A DNA stretch of 64,000 nt from Calditrichia bacterium (GTDB lineage: Bacteria > Calditrichota > Calditrichia > RBG-13-44-9 > J075): the NCBI GenBank assembly GCA_028284905.1, contig JANQQU010000015.1:124001-188000 (forward strand), read 5' to 3'. A program made the translations under genes and the position numbers. The notes below the pieces were generated by a model that was not told the DNA's origin, did not search any database, and worked only from the letters and a program-made list of their open reading frames with translations. Below, one piece after another: positions 17,182 to 27,118 of this stretch (its first letter is position 1; every line of letters starts with the position of its first letter).

Positions 17182-17214
17182 ATTCCCATCCTGACTCCGG
17201 GATGGGAATTTTTT
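17182..17214 (+). terminator. Rho-independent terminator of the catabolic cluster
   Basis: ATTCCCATCC and GGGATGGGAAT arms around a short loop, then TTTTTT, 25 bp after the last cluster gene. Confidence 0.75.
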
Positions 17215-17307
17215 CCACTTCAATTTGCACAACTCCCTCCACTTCCTCCTCGTTCCCCCACAAAGTGATTCCTTCGGAAAAACTCCAGTTTGGCAATGTG
17301 TTTTTAC

Positions 17308-17489
17308 CCGAAACTCTGTTTCGGATTCCCCAGGCAATACTCGAATCGCGAAACTGGAGTTTCGCAAATAATTCCGTTCCCAAAGAGACTTTGGGAACGA
17401 GCAGATCTTCAAGCCCCTCTCCCCTTACTCTCGTTCCCATCCCGGATTGCCGGGATGGGAACGCACTATTACCCGAAACTCTGTTTCGG
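17308..17489. repeat. Cluster of short palindromic hairpins
   Basis: Five near-perfect dyads in a gene-free stretch: CCGAAACTCTGTTTCGG at 17308-17324 and again at 17473-17489, GCGAAACTGGAGTTTCGC at 17348-17365, GTTCCCAAA with 7-nt core at 17376-17398, GTTCCCATCCCGG dyad at 17433-17462. The same motif families recur at 43355-43536. The rest of 17215-17587 shows no gene. Confidence 0.8.
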
Positions 17490-17587
17490 CTTCTTTGCAC
17501 AAGAAAACACAAGCAATCTACCTCTCCGTGAAAAGAATAGATTTCCTACCAAATCCGGTTTTATATTAGCGCTGAGAGATTAAGATT

Positions 17588-18268
17588 ATGAAGATATTAT
17601 TAGTAGAAGATAACAGCCGTTTATCGGACGATATCAGGCAATTTCTAGAAGAAGATGGATTCATCGTCGCCCAGGCAGAAAATTTCGCGCTTGCCCGGGA
17701 GAAGCTCGATCTGTATCAGTATGATGCGGTTATTATCGATATCGGCCTGCCCGATGGTAGCGGCCTGGATCTTATTCCACTGATTCGCGAGATGGAAAGC
17801 GATACCGGCATTTTAATTGTGACAGCCCGGAATGCCGTGGAAGATAAAGTAGCCGGCCTGAATCGCGGCGCAGATGATTACCTCACTAAACCGTTTCACA
17901 AGGCAGAACTCATCGCCCGGGTTCGTTCAATTCTGCGTCGGCATAAATCATCCAGAAACAACGTCTTACAATTCAACAACCTGCAAATAGATACTGCCGC
18001 TTCACAGGTATATATTGGTGAGAAAACGCTAAAACTCACTCGCAAAGAGTATGATCTCCTCCTCTATTTTATGTATAACCCCAATCGCCTCCTCACCAAA
18101 GAGAACATTGCCGAGCACCTTTGGGGAGATCATATCGACCAGGCGGATAATTTCGATTTCGTTTACAACCACATCAAAAACCTGCGGAAAAAAATTGTCA
18201 ATGCCGGAGGTGAGAATTATATCCATGCAATGTATGGTATGGGCTATAAATTTTCGGAGACCAGTTAA
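17588..18268 (+). CDS. OmpR-family response regulator
   Basis: 226 residues. Receiver domain with Asp51 as phosphoacceptor (VIIDIGLPDG), acidic pocket ED at residues 7-8 and the conserved Lys in YLTKPF; C-terminal winged-helix DNA-binding domain (LTRKEYDLLLYFMYNPNRLLTKENIAEHLWG, IHAMYGMGYKF). Partner kinase starts 3 bp downstream. Together with the outer-membrane receptor gene that follows, this is an arrangement often seen in Bacteroidota, suggesting local control of the receptor, though that is inference. Confidence 0.93.
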   Translation: MKILLVEDNSRLSDDIRQFLEEDGFIVAQAENFALAREKLDLYQYDAVIIDIGLPDGSGLDLIPLIREMESDTGILIVTARNAVEDKVAGLNRGADDYLTKPFHKAELIARVRSILRRHKSSRNNVLQFNNLQIDTAASQVYIGEKTLKLTRKEYDLLLYFMYNPNRLLTKENIAEHLWGDHIDQADNFDFVYNHIKNLRKKIVNAGGENYIHAMYGMGYKFSETS

Positions 18269-18271
18269 ATC

Positions 18272-19549
18272 ATGAAAAGACCTCGTTCCTTTAAGTTATT
18301 GTCGAAAACGACTTTCATTTACCTCATCTTTACCTTTATCGCTTTTTACAGCAGTGCCCTGTTTTTAACCAAAGAGGCAGATGAGTTTATTGATCATGAT
18401 CTGGAAATCAGTTATGGCTATATGGAAAGACGGGTTACCCGGCAAATTAAAAGCGGAAAATCTCTGGAAGAAATATCAAAAAGAGCAGAGACGATAAAGT
18501 TAACGGCGGCACCGCTCTCTGGTCAGTATCCGGTTTATCAGGATACGCTGATCGCTGATGAAGAAAGTGGCGAGCTATTGCCTTATCGCAGTAAAACAAC
18601 CGTCATCGCTGTCGATAGTAGTTATTATCAGGTACATATATTAAAGTCCGTTGATGATTTCTACAGCTTACGGGATGATATTTTCGAAGCTCTGATCCCC
18701 GCATTTCTTTTCCTGGCACTTGGCATACTACTTTTCAATGTTCTCGTTGGTGGTTACCTTTTCCGCCCGTTTAACGCCATCCTGACAGCAATGAAAAACT
18801 ACCAGATCGGCCTTGGTGTAAAAGCGGAGAAGATCAGCACTTCTACAACAGAATTTAACCGTATGCAGAATCTCTTCCATCAGATGGTGGAGCGGATTGA
18901 ACTAGATTATCGCCATCTCAAGGAATATACCGAGAATATGGCACACGAAATTCAGACGCCGCTGGCCGTTATCCGGAACAAAGCTGAGATCTTAATGGCA
19001 GATGAAAAAGTAATGACGCATCAAGCCGGCAATATCAAGGTGATATATGATGAAGGGAATCAGCTCTCCCGTCTGAGCGATACACTGAATCTGCTAACAA
19101 AGATTGAAAACAGTGAATTTAAAGATCAACAATTGATTACTACCCGACCGATTGTCGAAAAACATGTCGCAGCGATTCAGGAACTGGCAGAGTTAAAATC
19201 TTTTAAGATCAGCACAGATTTATCAGACGACCACCAGCTCCTTATAGATCCGTTTTTGTTTGATATCGTATTAAAAAACCTGCTCAGAAATGCCCTGCGT
19301 TATGGCACTAACGAGGGTCCGATCAGCATTAATACTGATGAACGGCATTTATCTATCAGCAATTTTGGTGCTCCCTTAAAAGTGCCTTTCGAAAAGTTGC
19401 TGGAACGTTTTTATCATAATGGCAATGGCAATGCCTCGTTGGGATTAGGTCTATCGCTGGTAAAAGAAATTTGCGATAAGCATCGCCTGGTGCTTGATTA
19501 TCAGTATCGGGATGGGCAGCACGTCATCAGTATTCGCCCCGGGAAATAG
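18272..19549 (+). CDS. Sensor histidine kinase
   Basis: 425 residues. TM1 about 14-32, periplasmic sensor segment about 33-138, TM2 about 140-162, HAMP-like linker, HisKA with His225 in NMAHEIQTPLAVI, ATPase N-box (LLRNALRYG) and G-box (LGLGLSLVKEI). Phosphorylates the regulator encoded 3 bp upstream. The periplasmic domain is short (about 105 residues) and gives no clue to the signal. Followed after 155 bp by the outer-membrane receptor gene. Confidence 0.93.
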   Translation: MKRPRSFKLLSKTTFIYLIFTFIAFYSSALFLTKEADEFIDHDLEISYGYMERRVTRQIKSGKSLEEISKRAETIKLTAAPLSGQYPVYQDTLIADEESGELLPYRSKTTVIAVDSSYYQVHILKSVDDFYSLRDDIFEALIPAFLFLALGILLFNVLVGGYLFRPFNAILTAMKNYQIGLGVKAEKISTSTTEFNRMQNLFHQMVERIELDYRHLKEYTENMAHEIQTPLAVIRNKAEILMADEKVMTHQAGNIKVIYDEGNQLSRLSDTLNLLTKIENSEFKDQQLITTRPIVEKHVAAIQELAELKSFKISTDLSDDHQLLIDPFLFDIVLKNLLRNALRYGTNEGPISINTDERHLSISNFGAPLKVPFEKLLERFYHNGNGNASLGLGLSLVKEICDKHRLVLDYQYRDGQHVISIRPGK

Positions 19550-19704
19550 CAGATACTCAATAATCTCTTCTATCATTGGAAACAAAAATTTAATTTCCGG
19601 GCGCTCTTCTTCACGATCTACCAAATGTCTACCAATTTTTTTATTACCATAGGCTCAGAAAATTTTTGAAAGCTGAATTAAATTGATGTACTAAGGAGAA
19701 AAAA

Positions 19705-22137
19705 ATGCGTTTTAGAAGTGTTACCTTGTTAATGTTGTTTTTACTAATTAGCACCGCGCTGTTTGCGCAACGTCCCCGAGATGGGCGCAGTGGATTTAGC
19801 AATGGGGAAATTATCGGAAAGATCCTCGACTCTGAAACCCTTGCCCCGATTGAATATGCTAATATCGTTCTGCATGCTCAGCGGGATAGTTCTCAGCTTA
19901 CCGGTACCATCAGCGATGCAAATGGTAAATTCGTATTGGACGGGCTTCGTCCCGGCCGTTATTACCTCGAAGTTCATTTTATCGGATACGAAATTCAAAC
20001 GATTAATAATATTGGGATTCGCCCGGCAAATCCGATTTTTGAAGTGGATGATATTATTCTTTCTGCCAAGGTAATAGCCAACGATGCTGTAGACGTTGTG
20101 GATGAACGGGCTGCAATTTCCTACCAAATTGATAAAAAAGTGATTAATGTTAGTAAGCAATACGCCTCTGCTGCTGGCAATGCAGCCGACGTCCTTAAAA
20201 ATGTCCCCTCAGTTTCTGTTGATATCGAAGGTAATGTTAGTCTGCGCGGCAGCAGCAGCTTTACCGTATTGATCGACGGCCGCCCGACAGTGCTTGACAG
20301 CGAAGATGCCTTGCAGCAGATTCCCGCCAGTTCAATCGATAATATCGAGATAGTCACCAATCCATCCGCCCGTTATGATGCTGAAGGCACTTCCGGGATT
20401 ATCAACATCATTATGAAGAAAAATAAGCTGCAGGGCAGCAGCGGCATTGTCAATTTAAATGGTGGTTATGAAGACAAACATGGTGGCGATATCCTCGTTA
20501 GCTACCGCATGGGAAAACTTCATGCCTATGCCGGAGCGGATTATAATGACCGGGATTATCCCGGCAGTAAACGCGCCGAGCAAAGAACACTGTTTGACGA
20601 AATCAGCTCCGTTTCTTTGTCCGAAGGAGAATCTCTGCGCGGCAGAAACAGTGCCGGTCTCCGCGGCGGGCTGGATCTAAACATTACTCCAAAAGATGTT
20701 TTTAGTTTGGGATTCCGTTACGGAGAACGTACACACAATCGTGGTTCAGATCTCAACTATGACGAGTGGACTGGCAGCAACATCAACCGCCAAACCTATA
20801 TTAGCAGCAACAACACCGAACGAAGCGGCACCTTTTTCTCGCTTAACTTCAACTATCAACACACATTCTCGAAAAAATCCCACAATCTCACCTTGCGTGC
20901 AGACTATCATGATCGCAACAGCGATGAGCTTTCAGTAAATGAACTACTGGACATGGACAACAATATTACCAGCGGCCAGCAATCAAGCGAAATTGGCCCC
21001 TCAAATCGCCTGCAGTTCAACCTCGATTATGTGCAGCCATTTGGCAAAGATGGTAAACTTGAGGCTGGCTATCAGGCCCGCTTTGGGGAATCCAACGATC
21101 GCACCGGTCTTTTTGAGTATGATCTCTTGAGCGGAAATTATCTGGAGCAGACGCAATTTAGACGCAACACTGAGTATCTCCGTAACATTCAGGCGATGTA
21201 TGGAATGTTCGCCGGAAAAAGTGGCCGACTGGGATATCAGGCCGGATTCCGGGCAGAATACACAGATCGTACTACTTCAGTATTGGAAGACAATCAGAAT
21301 TTTGCTATCAATCGCTGGGACTATTTCCCTACCTCTCACCTTAGTTACCAACTTAGTGAAAGTCGTCAGTTAATGGCCAGCTATACCCGTAGAATTGTTC
21401 GCCCGCGTAGCTGGTTTCTGGAGCCCTTTATTACCTGGACCGACGCCTATAACGTCCGCCAGGGGAATCCTGCTTTAAAGCCAACCTATATCGATTCTTA
21501 TGAAGCCGGATACCAGATGCCGATCGGCAGCAGCCTCTTTTCCAGCGAACTTTACTATCGGGTGTCTCATAACCGGGTAGAACGCGTACGTTCTGTTTAT
21601 GCGGACAATGTCACGCTTACAGCACCAGCAAATGTTGGGACGGATTACGCCCTTGGTGCAGAATTGATGTTAAACAGCGATCTGCAAAAGTGGTGGAATA
21701 TTAACCTGATGGGCAACCTCTACAATTATCGGGTCGAAGGCGTATTAAATGAGAACGCATTTTCGGAAGAGAATTTCAGCTGGAATATGCGCTTAAACCA
21801 AACCCTGAAATTTGGCAGCAGCAGCTCTGTTCAGGTAAACAGCCGGTATTTCAGTAATATCACAACTGCGCAGGGTGAAATGGAAGGGTTCTTTCTATTT
21901 GACTTAGGATTGAAACAATCCTTGATCAACAAAGTGCTTACCGCTACACTGCAGGTGGAAGATTTGTTTGGCACCGCCAAGCATGAGTTCATCTACAGCG
22001 GACAGGATTTTTATATCTATGATTATTCTACCCGGCAGTCGCCGATTGTTATGTTGACACTGAATTACAATTTCAACAATTACAAAAATGAGCGCGGCCG
22101 TAACGGACGCAATGGTGATGATGGTGATGATTTCTAA
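19705..22137 (+). CDS. Outer-membrane beta-barrel receptor, TonB-dependent-receptor-like
   Basis: 810 residues. Signal peptide 1-21 (LLISTALFAQ), carboxypeptidase-regulatory-like domain about 31-115 (GEIIGKILDSETLAPIEYANIVL), plug domain about 135-230 (VSLRGSSSFTVLIDGRP), then a C-terminal beta-barrel with many aromatic-ended strands. Matches the outer-membrane barrel family PF14905. Usually imports or surface-displays; ligand unknown. Low-complexity Gly/Asp/Asn/Arg tail after the barrel (NGDDGDDF) is unusual because a terminal aromatic strand is expected; the last residue is Phe. AAGGAG ribosome site. Placed right after a two-component system. Confidence 0.85.
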   Translation: MRFRSVTLLMLFLLISTALFAQRPRDGRSGFSNGEIIGKILDSETLAPIEYANIVLHAQRDSSQLTGTISDANGKFVLDGLRPGRYYLEVHFIGYEIQTINNIGIRPANPIFEVDDIILSAKVIANDAVDVVDERAAISYQIDKKVINVSKQYASAAGNAADVLKNVPSVSVDIEGNVSLRGSSSFTVLIDGRPTVLDSEDALQQIPASSIDNIEIVTNPSARYDAEGTSGIINIIMKKNKLQGSSGIVNLNGGYEDKHGGDILVSYRMGKLHAYAGADYNDRDYPGSKRAEQRTLFDEISSVSLSEGESLRGRNSAGLRGGLDLNITPKDVFSLGFRYGERTHNRGSDLNYDEWTGSNINRQTYISSNNTERSGTFFSLNFNYQHTFSKKSHNLTLRADYHDRNSDELSVNELLDMDNNITSGQQSSEIGPSNRLQFNLDYVQPFGKDGKLEAGYQARFGESNDRTGLFEYDLLSGNYLEQTQFRRNTEYLRNIQAMYGMFAGKSGRLGYQAGFRAEYTDRTTSVLEDNQNFAINRWDYFPTSHLSYQLSESRQLMASYTRRIVRPRSWFLEPFITWTDAYNVRQGNPALKPTYIDSYEAGYQMPIGSSLFSSELYYRVSHNRVERVRSVYADNVTLTAPANVGTDYALGAELMLNSDLQKWWNINLMGNLYNYRVEGVLNENAFSEENFSWNMRLNQTLKFGSSSSVQVNSRYFSNITTAQGEMEGFFLFDLGLKQSLINKVLTATLQVEDLFGTAKHEFIYSGQDFYIYDYSTRQSPIVMLTLNYNFNNYKNERGRNGRNGDDGDDF

Positions 22138-22156
22138 ACCATAACCATTTCAGTTT

Positions 22157-22204
22157 CCGGCCGGCAGTATAACCTCCACCACTGCTGGCCGGGAACGGTT
22201 TTAT
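22157..22204 (+). terminator. Terminator-like hairpin after the outer-membrane receptor
   Basis: TCCGGCCGGCAGT and ACTGCTGGCCGGGA form a long stem with a 12-base loop, followed by GGTTTTAT. T-run is short. Confidence 0.55.
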
Positions 22205-22308
22205 CACCGCATCTGCACTTACACCTGCCTCCCCTCCTCAATTTAATCACAAATAATGCAGCCTGTCACTTTACACCCGTTATTATTCTGTAATACCGGT
22301 ATATACAT

Positions 22309-22337
22309 TACTGCTATTCTTTTAAAAAATAGCAGTA
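22309..22337. promoter_or_regulatory. Near-perfect dyad upstream of the esterase-like gene
   Basis: TACTGCTATT and AATAGCAGTA flank CTTTTAAAA; 80 bp before the gene at 22418. May be an operator or an RNA stem. Confidence 0.4.
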
Positions 22338-22417
22338 TGATTAAATAGCTGAGAGATATGTAATTCGCCTGTTACAAATATTCTGTTAATATCATTCTGA
22401 TCTGTTGGAGACAAAAC

Positions 22418-23116
22418 ATGAGAGACCTTCCATTCAAGACCTTATTCCTGGCATTATTATTGGTCAACATTCCCTTAATGGCTAACCGGCATTTTGAATC
22501 TATAGACCTTGGCAATGGCAAAGAAATTCCTTTTGCTTACACCCTCCCGGCGAACTTCGATGCGAACAAGACATATCCGGTGCTCATTGGCCCCGGCGAT
22601 ACGCATGCGGGATCGGAAGCCAGTTTTTTCTGGCGGAACAATCTGCCGGAATCACTGGGATGGATTTTGGTTGAATCGACGGTATTCTTCGAAAACAACG
22701 ATAAAACGTTAATGGCTAAACTGCTCGACCACTTGCAGAAAAAGTTCAAAGTGGAAGGGAATAAATTTCACACCGTCGGCTTTAGCGCGAACAGCAGCAA
22801 GATTTTTAAAACGGCGATGAGTCTCGCAGATCGTTTTGCCAGCATCACTGGCATTCCCGGCCATCCCACTTCCCGAAACCCCGGCGAATTAAAGCAGCTA
22901 AAAAATACCAGGATACACTTCATCGTTGGAGAAAATGACGGCTATTGGCGACGCGAATCCGAGCGGGCCCATAAGCAACTGAAGGAACTGGGCATAGAAA
23001 CCGTCTTGGATATCATTCCCAATGGCGGGCATGTGCTGACAGATTTGATTGGGGCGGGATTCCTGGAGAAAATGGAAAAAATGAGACCGAAGGCAGATGA
23101 GCAAATGAGCAAATGA
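22418..23116 (+). CDS. Exported alpha/beta-hydrolase (esterase/phospholipase-like)
   Basis: 232 residues. Signal peptide at 1-22 (TLFLALLLVNIPLMA). Hydrolase motifs: nucleophile Ser in VGFSANSSK, Asp in VGENDGYW, His in PNGGHVL, resembling the phospholipase/carboxylesterase or PHB-depolymerase-like groups (Esterase_PHB-type). Substrate unknown; exported. Its last residues and TGA stop lie inside an octamer repeat (ATGAGCAA), so the C-terminal tail DEQMSK is repeat-encoded. Converges on the NarL regulator gene 44 bp away. Confidence 0.78.
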   Translation: MRDLPFKTLFLALLLVNIPLMANRHFESIDLGNGKEIPFAYTLPANFDANKTYPVLIGPGDTHAGSEASFFWRNNLPESLGWILVESTVFFENNDKTLMAKLLDHLQKKFKVEGNKFHTVGFSANSSKIFKTAMSLADRFASITGIPGHPTSRNPGELKQLKNTRIHFIVGENDGYWRRESERAHKQLKELGIETVLDIIPNGGHVLTDLIGAGFLEKMEKMRPKADEQMSK

Positions 23117-23158
23117 GCAGATTTGCAGTTTTGCCCATTTACCCATTTGCCCATTTGC
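23097..23158. repeat. Octamer repeat inverted array between convergent genes
   Basis: ATGAGCAA units at 23097-23120 face inverted TTGCCCAT/TTACCCAT units at 23131-23154. The pair can form a stem between two convergent genes and may act as a bidirectional terminator. Confidence 0.75.
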
Positions 23159-23160
23159 TT

Positions 23161-23787
23161 TTATATCTCACCACGCAGGCTTTTCCGGATAACATCGGCC
23201 TTGCAGTGAATATGCAGCTTTTGGTAGATATTCTTGATATGCGTGCGAACTGTCTCCAGGGACACTTTCATTTGCCCGGCGATCATTTTATAGCTGAGCC
23301 CATCGACCAGTCCTTGTACCACTTCCTTCTCCCGGGAGGTCAGCGGGGATTCCTTACGCGGGCGGGGATTCTGAAAGTGTTCGATCACTTTTCGGGCAAT
23401 TTCCGGTGACATTCTCGAACCGCCGGCAGAGACAATTTCGATAGTTTTTTTGATCTCCTCAAAAGGACTGTTTTTTAAGAGGTAGCCGGATGCACCGGCG
23501 GAAATCGATTGAAAAATCTTGTGAGAGTCGTTATGCACCGTAAACATAATGATGTCGATATCCGGGTAGCGATCTTTAATGAGCTGAATTCCCCCAATGC
23601 CCGAGATGCCCGGCAGCCCGATATCCATAAGAATAACGTCGGGGAGATTGTCAGCATCGATTGCTGCAAGAAAGGCTTCGACACTTTCCCCGGCCCACTC
23701 GGCAAGGATGTTCTCCTGGCTCCCCAGGAAACTGTAAACAGCTTCCCGAATGTCTCTATCGTCTTCAATAATTGCTAATGATATCAT
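23161..23787 (-). CDS. NarL/LuxR-family response regulator
   Basis: 208 residues. Receiver with Asp55 (VILMDIGLPG) and Lys in YLLKNSPFEEI; C-terminal LuxR helix-turn-helix (LTSREKEVVQGLVDGLSYKMIAGQMKV, ETVRTHIKNIYQKL). Follows the propeller kinase gene by 60 bp on the same strand, which is its probable partner (HisKA_3-type kinases pair with NarL regulators). Its target is unknown; the secreted 1129-residue protein upstream of the kinase is one candidate. Confidence 0.93.
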   Translation of the reverse strand: MISLAIIEDDRDIREAVYSFLGSQENILAEWAGESVEAFLAAIDADNLPDVILMDIGLPGISGIGGIQLIKDRYPDIDIIMFTVHNDSHKIFQSISAGASGYLLKNSPFEEIKKTIEIVSAGGSRMSPEIARKVIEHFQNPRPRKESPLTSREKEVVQGLVDGLSYKMIAGQMKVSLETVRTHIKNIYQKLHIHCKADVIRKSLRGEI

Positions 23788-23847
23788 ATCTCAAACCTAT
23801 CGCTAAATGTCCCGGAATTCAATCCCATCTTTATGGGAAAGACATTT

Positions 23848-26800
23848 TTATTGATGCTTTAATGCCAGAATTATGCGCACACCATTTTCATCTTCAATTT
23901 TCAAATCCGCGCCAATCTGCTCAGCTCTCATTTTCATATTTCGCAGCCCATTACCAGCCAAGCCATCATCTTGGGACAACCCCTTGCCATCATCTGATAA
24001 ATCAATAGTTAAATATTGCCCGCGCTCAGTCATGGTAAAATGAACGCTTTCAGCATCAGAATGGCGAGCGATATTATTTAGAGCTTCTTTAAAAATCAGG
24101 TAAATATTCTGGCGCAGATTTAATGGCAATTTTCGATTCGTATTTACCTTCCCAATTTTAAAATAAGTTTCGACATCATCTTCCGGCAACACTTCCAGGG
24201 CATATAGTTTAATTCTGCCGATCAAATCTCCCAGGGTATCATTTCGGGCGTCAATTGCCCAAACGATGTCGCTTAAGGTGCGGACAATCTCCCGGCTCAT
24301 CTCCCCAATTTTCCGGGAAGAGCGGGTAATTTTTTCCCCGTCTGCGGTGTTCTGGATTATTTCCGAATGCACAGCAATACGGGTTAAACTGGCACCGATG
24401 TCATCATGCAAATCACTGGCAATCCGCACTCGCAGCCGCTCCAGCTCCAGCGCCCGCCCGAGACGATAACGATGCAGCATTAATAAAATAGCCAGGATGC
24501 CGACACCGAGCAGCAGCCGGAACCACCAGGTTTGCCAAAAAGGTGGTGTAATAATTATCTGAACTTCTGCTCCCTCTGTGTTCCAGATGCCGTCATTATT
24601 GCTTCCTTTTACCCGAAAGGTATATTCCCCCGGATCCAGGTTGGTGAAATTGGCAAAGCGCCGCCGGCCATTGTCGACCCAGTCGGCATTGAACCCTTCC
24701 AATTTATAGGCATACCGATTTTCCTGTGGGGCAATATAGTCCAATGCAGCAAATTCAAAAGAGAAGTGGTTATCAAAATATGACAATGTTATTTGGCGGT
24801 TTACAGAAACTGATGGTTGAAGCAAATGCGTTTCACCGAAAATCTGGAACGCCGTTAGAACAACCGGTGGTTGATAGGCATTATCCTGAATATCCTCCGG
24901 GCGGAAGATATTGAAACCATTAACGCCACCGAAATACATCTTTCCGCTTTTCCCCAAATGATATGCCCCATAGCCAAATTCCCGGCTTTGTAAGCCATCC
25001 TGCAAATTGAAATTCTTAAACTGTTCAGTCTCCGGATTAAAAACGCACAATCCCTGGTAAGTGCTTAGCCATAGATTCCCAGACGCATCTTCCAGAATAC
25101 CGTTAATAATATCACTGGGTAATCCATTTGCTTCCGTATATCGTTGAAAGGTTTTTGTCTGCGCATTAAACCGGTTCAATCCTCCGCCAAATGTACCCAC
25201 CCAAAGGGTGCCTTTACTGCTCTCGAAAATATTGATAACGGTTTGATGGCTTAAGCTGCTGCTATCTGCGGGGTCATGCTGAAAATGAGACATCCGCTTC
25301 ATTTCTGAATCGAAACATTGCAATCCCCGATCGGTACCAACCCACAAGTTCGCCCGGGAATCTTCCCAAAGGGCGAGGATTGCGTTACTGGACAAACCAG
25401 CATCGTCTTCGACAGAATGTTGCCAGCGTTCAAATTGCGGATTCCCGTTCCTGGCCGCATTTACGTCCAGTCGATTTAGCCCCCCGCCATAGGTGCCAAT
25501 CCAGATATATTCGCCACCCGGTTTTCGGCTTTTTCTCAGGGCCCAGATACGATCATTGCTGATGCTTACAGAACGCTTCGGGTCATGACGAAAATGACTA
25601 AAAATACCGGTTTCCGGCGCCAGCATATCCAGCCCTCCTCCATCCGTGCCGATCCAGATATTTCCCTCTTCATCCTCTAATAGGGAACGAATGCTATTAT
25701 GACTAACACTTTTCCCATTCGTATTTGCGCGGTAATGTTTAAAATTATTATTAGCAGGATTATATAAGTTTAAGCCACCATTGCCAGTGCCCACCCAAAC
25801 ATTTCCCCGACGATCTTCCCATAGCGAGCGAATAAATTTGTCGTTTAAACTGTTATCCTGAAAGGGTTCTGGCTTGATATGAATAAATTTTCGTTTCCGG
25901 GGATGATAATGATTAACACCGCCCCCCAAAGTCCCCAGCCAAAGATCACCTCCCCGGCTCACCGCTGCAGTATAAACCCGATTATTACTTAAACTATTTT
26001 TCCGAACAGGCGTGTGCCGGTAGTGGTTAAACTCGCCGCTATGCCGGTCGAAAAGATTTAATCCGTTATCGGTGCCAACCCAAAACAGATTTGTATCGTC
26101 AGCTGAATGCGGTCGAATGAAATAGACTGTGTTATCACTAATGCTGGGAATATTATCCGCTTGAGCAAGATGCCTCCGGAATTCTGAAGTGAGTGGGTTT
26201 AGGATAAGCAAGCCGCTTCCCCAACTACCTAACAATACCCAATCGCGAACGCCTGCCGGGGGGATAAAGATCGATTGGATAATGTTAATATTCTCTATTC
26301 CGGAAGCAGTCGGTTCCGGTAAATAATATTCAAATTCACCGTTTTCCCTATCAAAAAATGCCAACCCATTTCCATAGGTCCCCACCCAGAGATTTTCGGA
26401 GCTATTTCCATCCCCTGTGATCGTTAATATTCGCTTGCGGTTATCAAAGCCGGCAACGGCTATTTCCAGCGGAAAATGGGCAAAGCTATCGCTGGCGGCA
26501 ACCAGTTGATCCAACACGGATGCGAAAGTGCCCACCCAAAGGTTGCCGATAGCATCAGCGTAAATGGCACGCACCCGATCATCACTAATGCTGGAGGAGA
26601 TGTTCGGATTATGACGATAACGGCTGAAGTTTTCGGTTGCCGGATCGTAACGATTCAGGCCATCGGCGCCGGTGCCAATCCAAAGCTCACCAGTAGCATC
26701 GATCGTTAAAGCGGTTATTCGATTTCCGGAAATTGAAAGCTCGTCTGCAGGGTCATGTTTAAACACTTTGATGTCGTATCCATCATAGCGATTTAATCCG

Positions 26801-26988
26801 TCTAATGTGCCAAACCACATAAAGCCGAATCGATCCTGCGCAATCGCATAAACTGCTGCCTGGGAGAGGCCTTCATCCAGGGAGATATGTGCGTATTCAA
26901 GGGAAGTGTTTTCCTGAGCAATAAGCGCCGACAATACACAGTATGCTGCACAAAAGATTAAGTGATGTTTTTTCCAAAGTATACCCAT
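23848..26988 (-). CDS. Two-component propeller sensor histidine kinase
   Basis: 1046 residues. Signal peptide-like N-terminus, about twelve to fourteen Reg_prop propeller blades (motifs such as LWIGTGADGLNRYD, ENLWVGTYGNGLAFFD) over residues about 30-690, a Y_Y_Y domain (LDPGEYTFRVKGSNNDGIWN), one TM segment near 785-803, HisKA_3 with His in ASDLHDDIGASLTRI and a HATPase domain near the C-terminus (DDGKGLSQDDG, GNGLRNMKMRAEQ). It senses a periplasmic ligand, often a glycan in Bacteroidota, here without a fused DNA-binding domain. Partner regulator is directly downstream. Confidence 0.93.
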   Translation of the reverse strand: MGILWKKHHLIFCAAYCVLSALIAQENTSLEYAHISLDEGLSQAAVYAIAQDRFGFMWFGTLDGLNRYDGYDIKVFKHDPADELSISGNRITALTIDATGELWIGTGADGLNRYDPATENFSRYRHNPNISSSISDDRVRAIYADAIGNLWVGTFASVLDQLVAASDSFAHFPLEIAVAGFDNRKRILTITGDGNSSENLWVGTYGNGLAFFDRENGEFEYYLPEPTASGIENINIIQSIFIPPAGVRDWVLLGSWGSGLLILNPLTSEFRRHLAQADNIPSISDNTVYFIRPHSADDTNLFWVGTDNGLNLFDRHSGEFNHYRHTPVRKNSLSNNRVYTAAVSRGGDLWLGTLGGGVNHYHPRKRKFIHIKPEPFQDNSLNDKFIRSLWEDRRGNVWVGTGNGGLNLYNPANNNFKHYRANTNGKSVSHNSIRSLLEDEEGNIWIGTDGGGLDMLAPETGIFSHFRHDPKRSVSISNDRIWALRKSRKPGGEYIWIGTYGGGLNRLDVNAARNGNPQFERWQHSVEDDAGLSSNAILALWEDSRANLWVGTDRGLQCFDSEMKRMSHFQHDPADSSSLSHQTVINIFESSKGTLWVGTFGGGLNRFNAQTKTFQRYTEANGLPSDIINGILEDASGNLWLSTYQGLCVFNPETEQFKNFNLQDGLQSREFGYGAYHLGKSGKMYFGGVNGFNIFRPEDIQDNAYQPPVVLTAFQIFGETHLLQPSVSVNRQITLSYFDNHFSFEFAALDYIAPQENRYAYKLEGFNADWVDNGRRRFANFTNLDPGEYTFRVKGSNNDGIWNTEGAEVQIIITPPFWQTWWFRLLLGVGILAILLMLHRYRLGRALELERLRVRIASDLHDDIGASLTRIAVHSEIIQNTADGEKITRSSRKIGEMSREIVRTLSDIVWAIDARNDTLGDLIGRIKLYALEVLPEDDVETYFKIGKVNTNRKLPLNLRQNIYLIFKEALNNIARHSDAESVHFTMTERGQYLTIDLSDDGKGLSQDDGLAGNGLRNMKMRAEQIGADLKIEDENGVRIILALKHQ

Positions 26989-27118
26989 GGGCGCCCATAG
27001 TGGATTTTTTCTGAAACATACGATTACTCACAGAAAATATCAAGAAATGAGCCCATAATGAGAAACCAAACGATGGAAACATAAAAAATGCATATTTCCA
27101 TCGTTGAATAACAACCGC

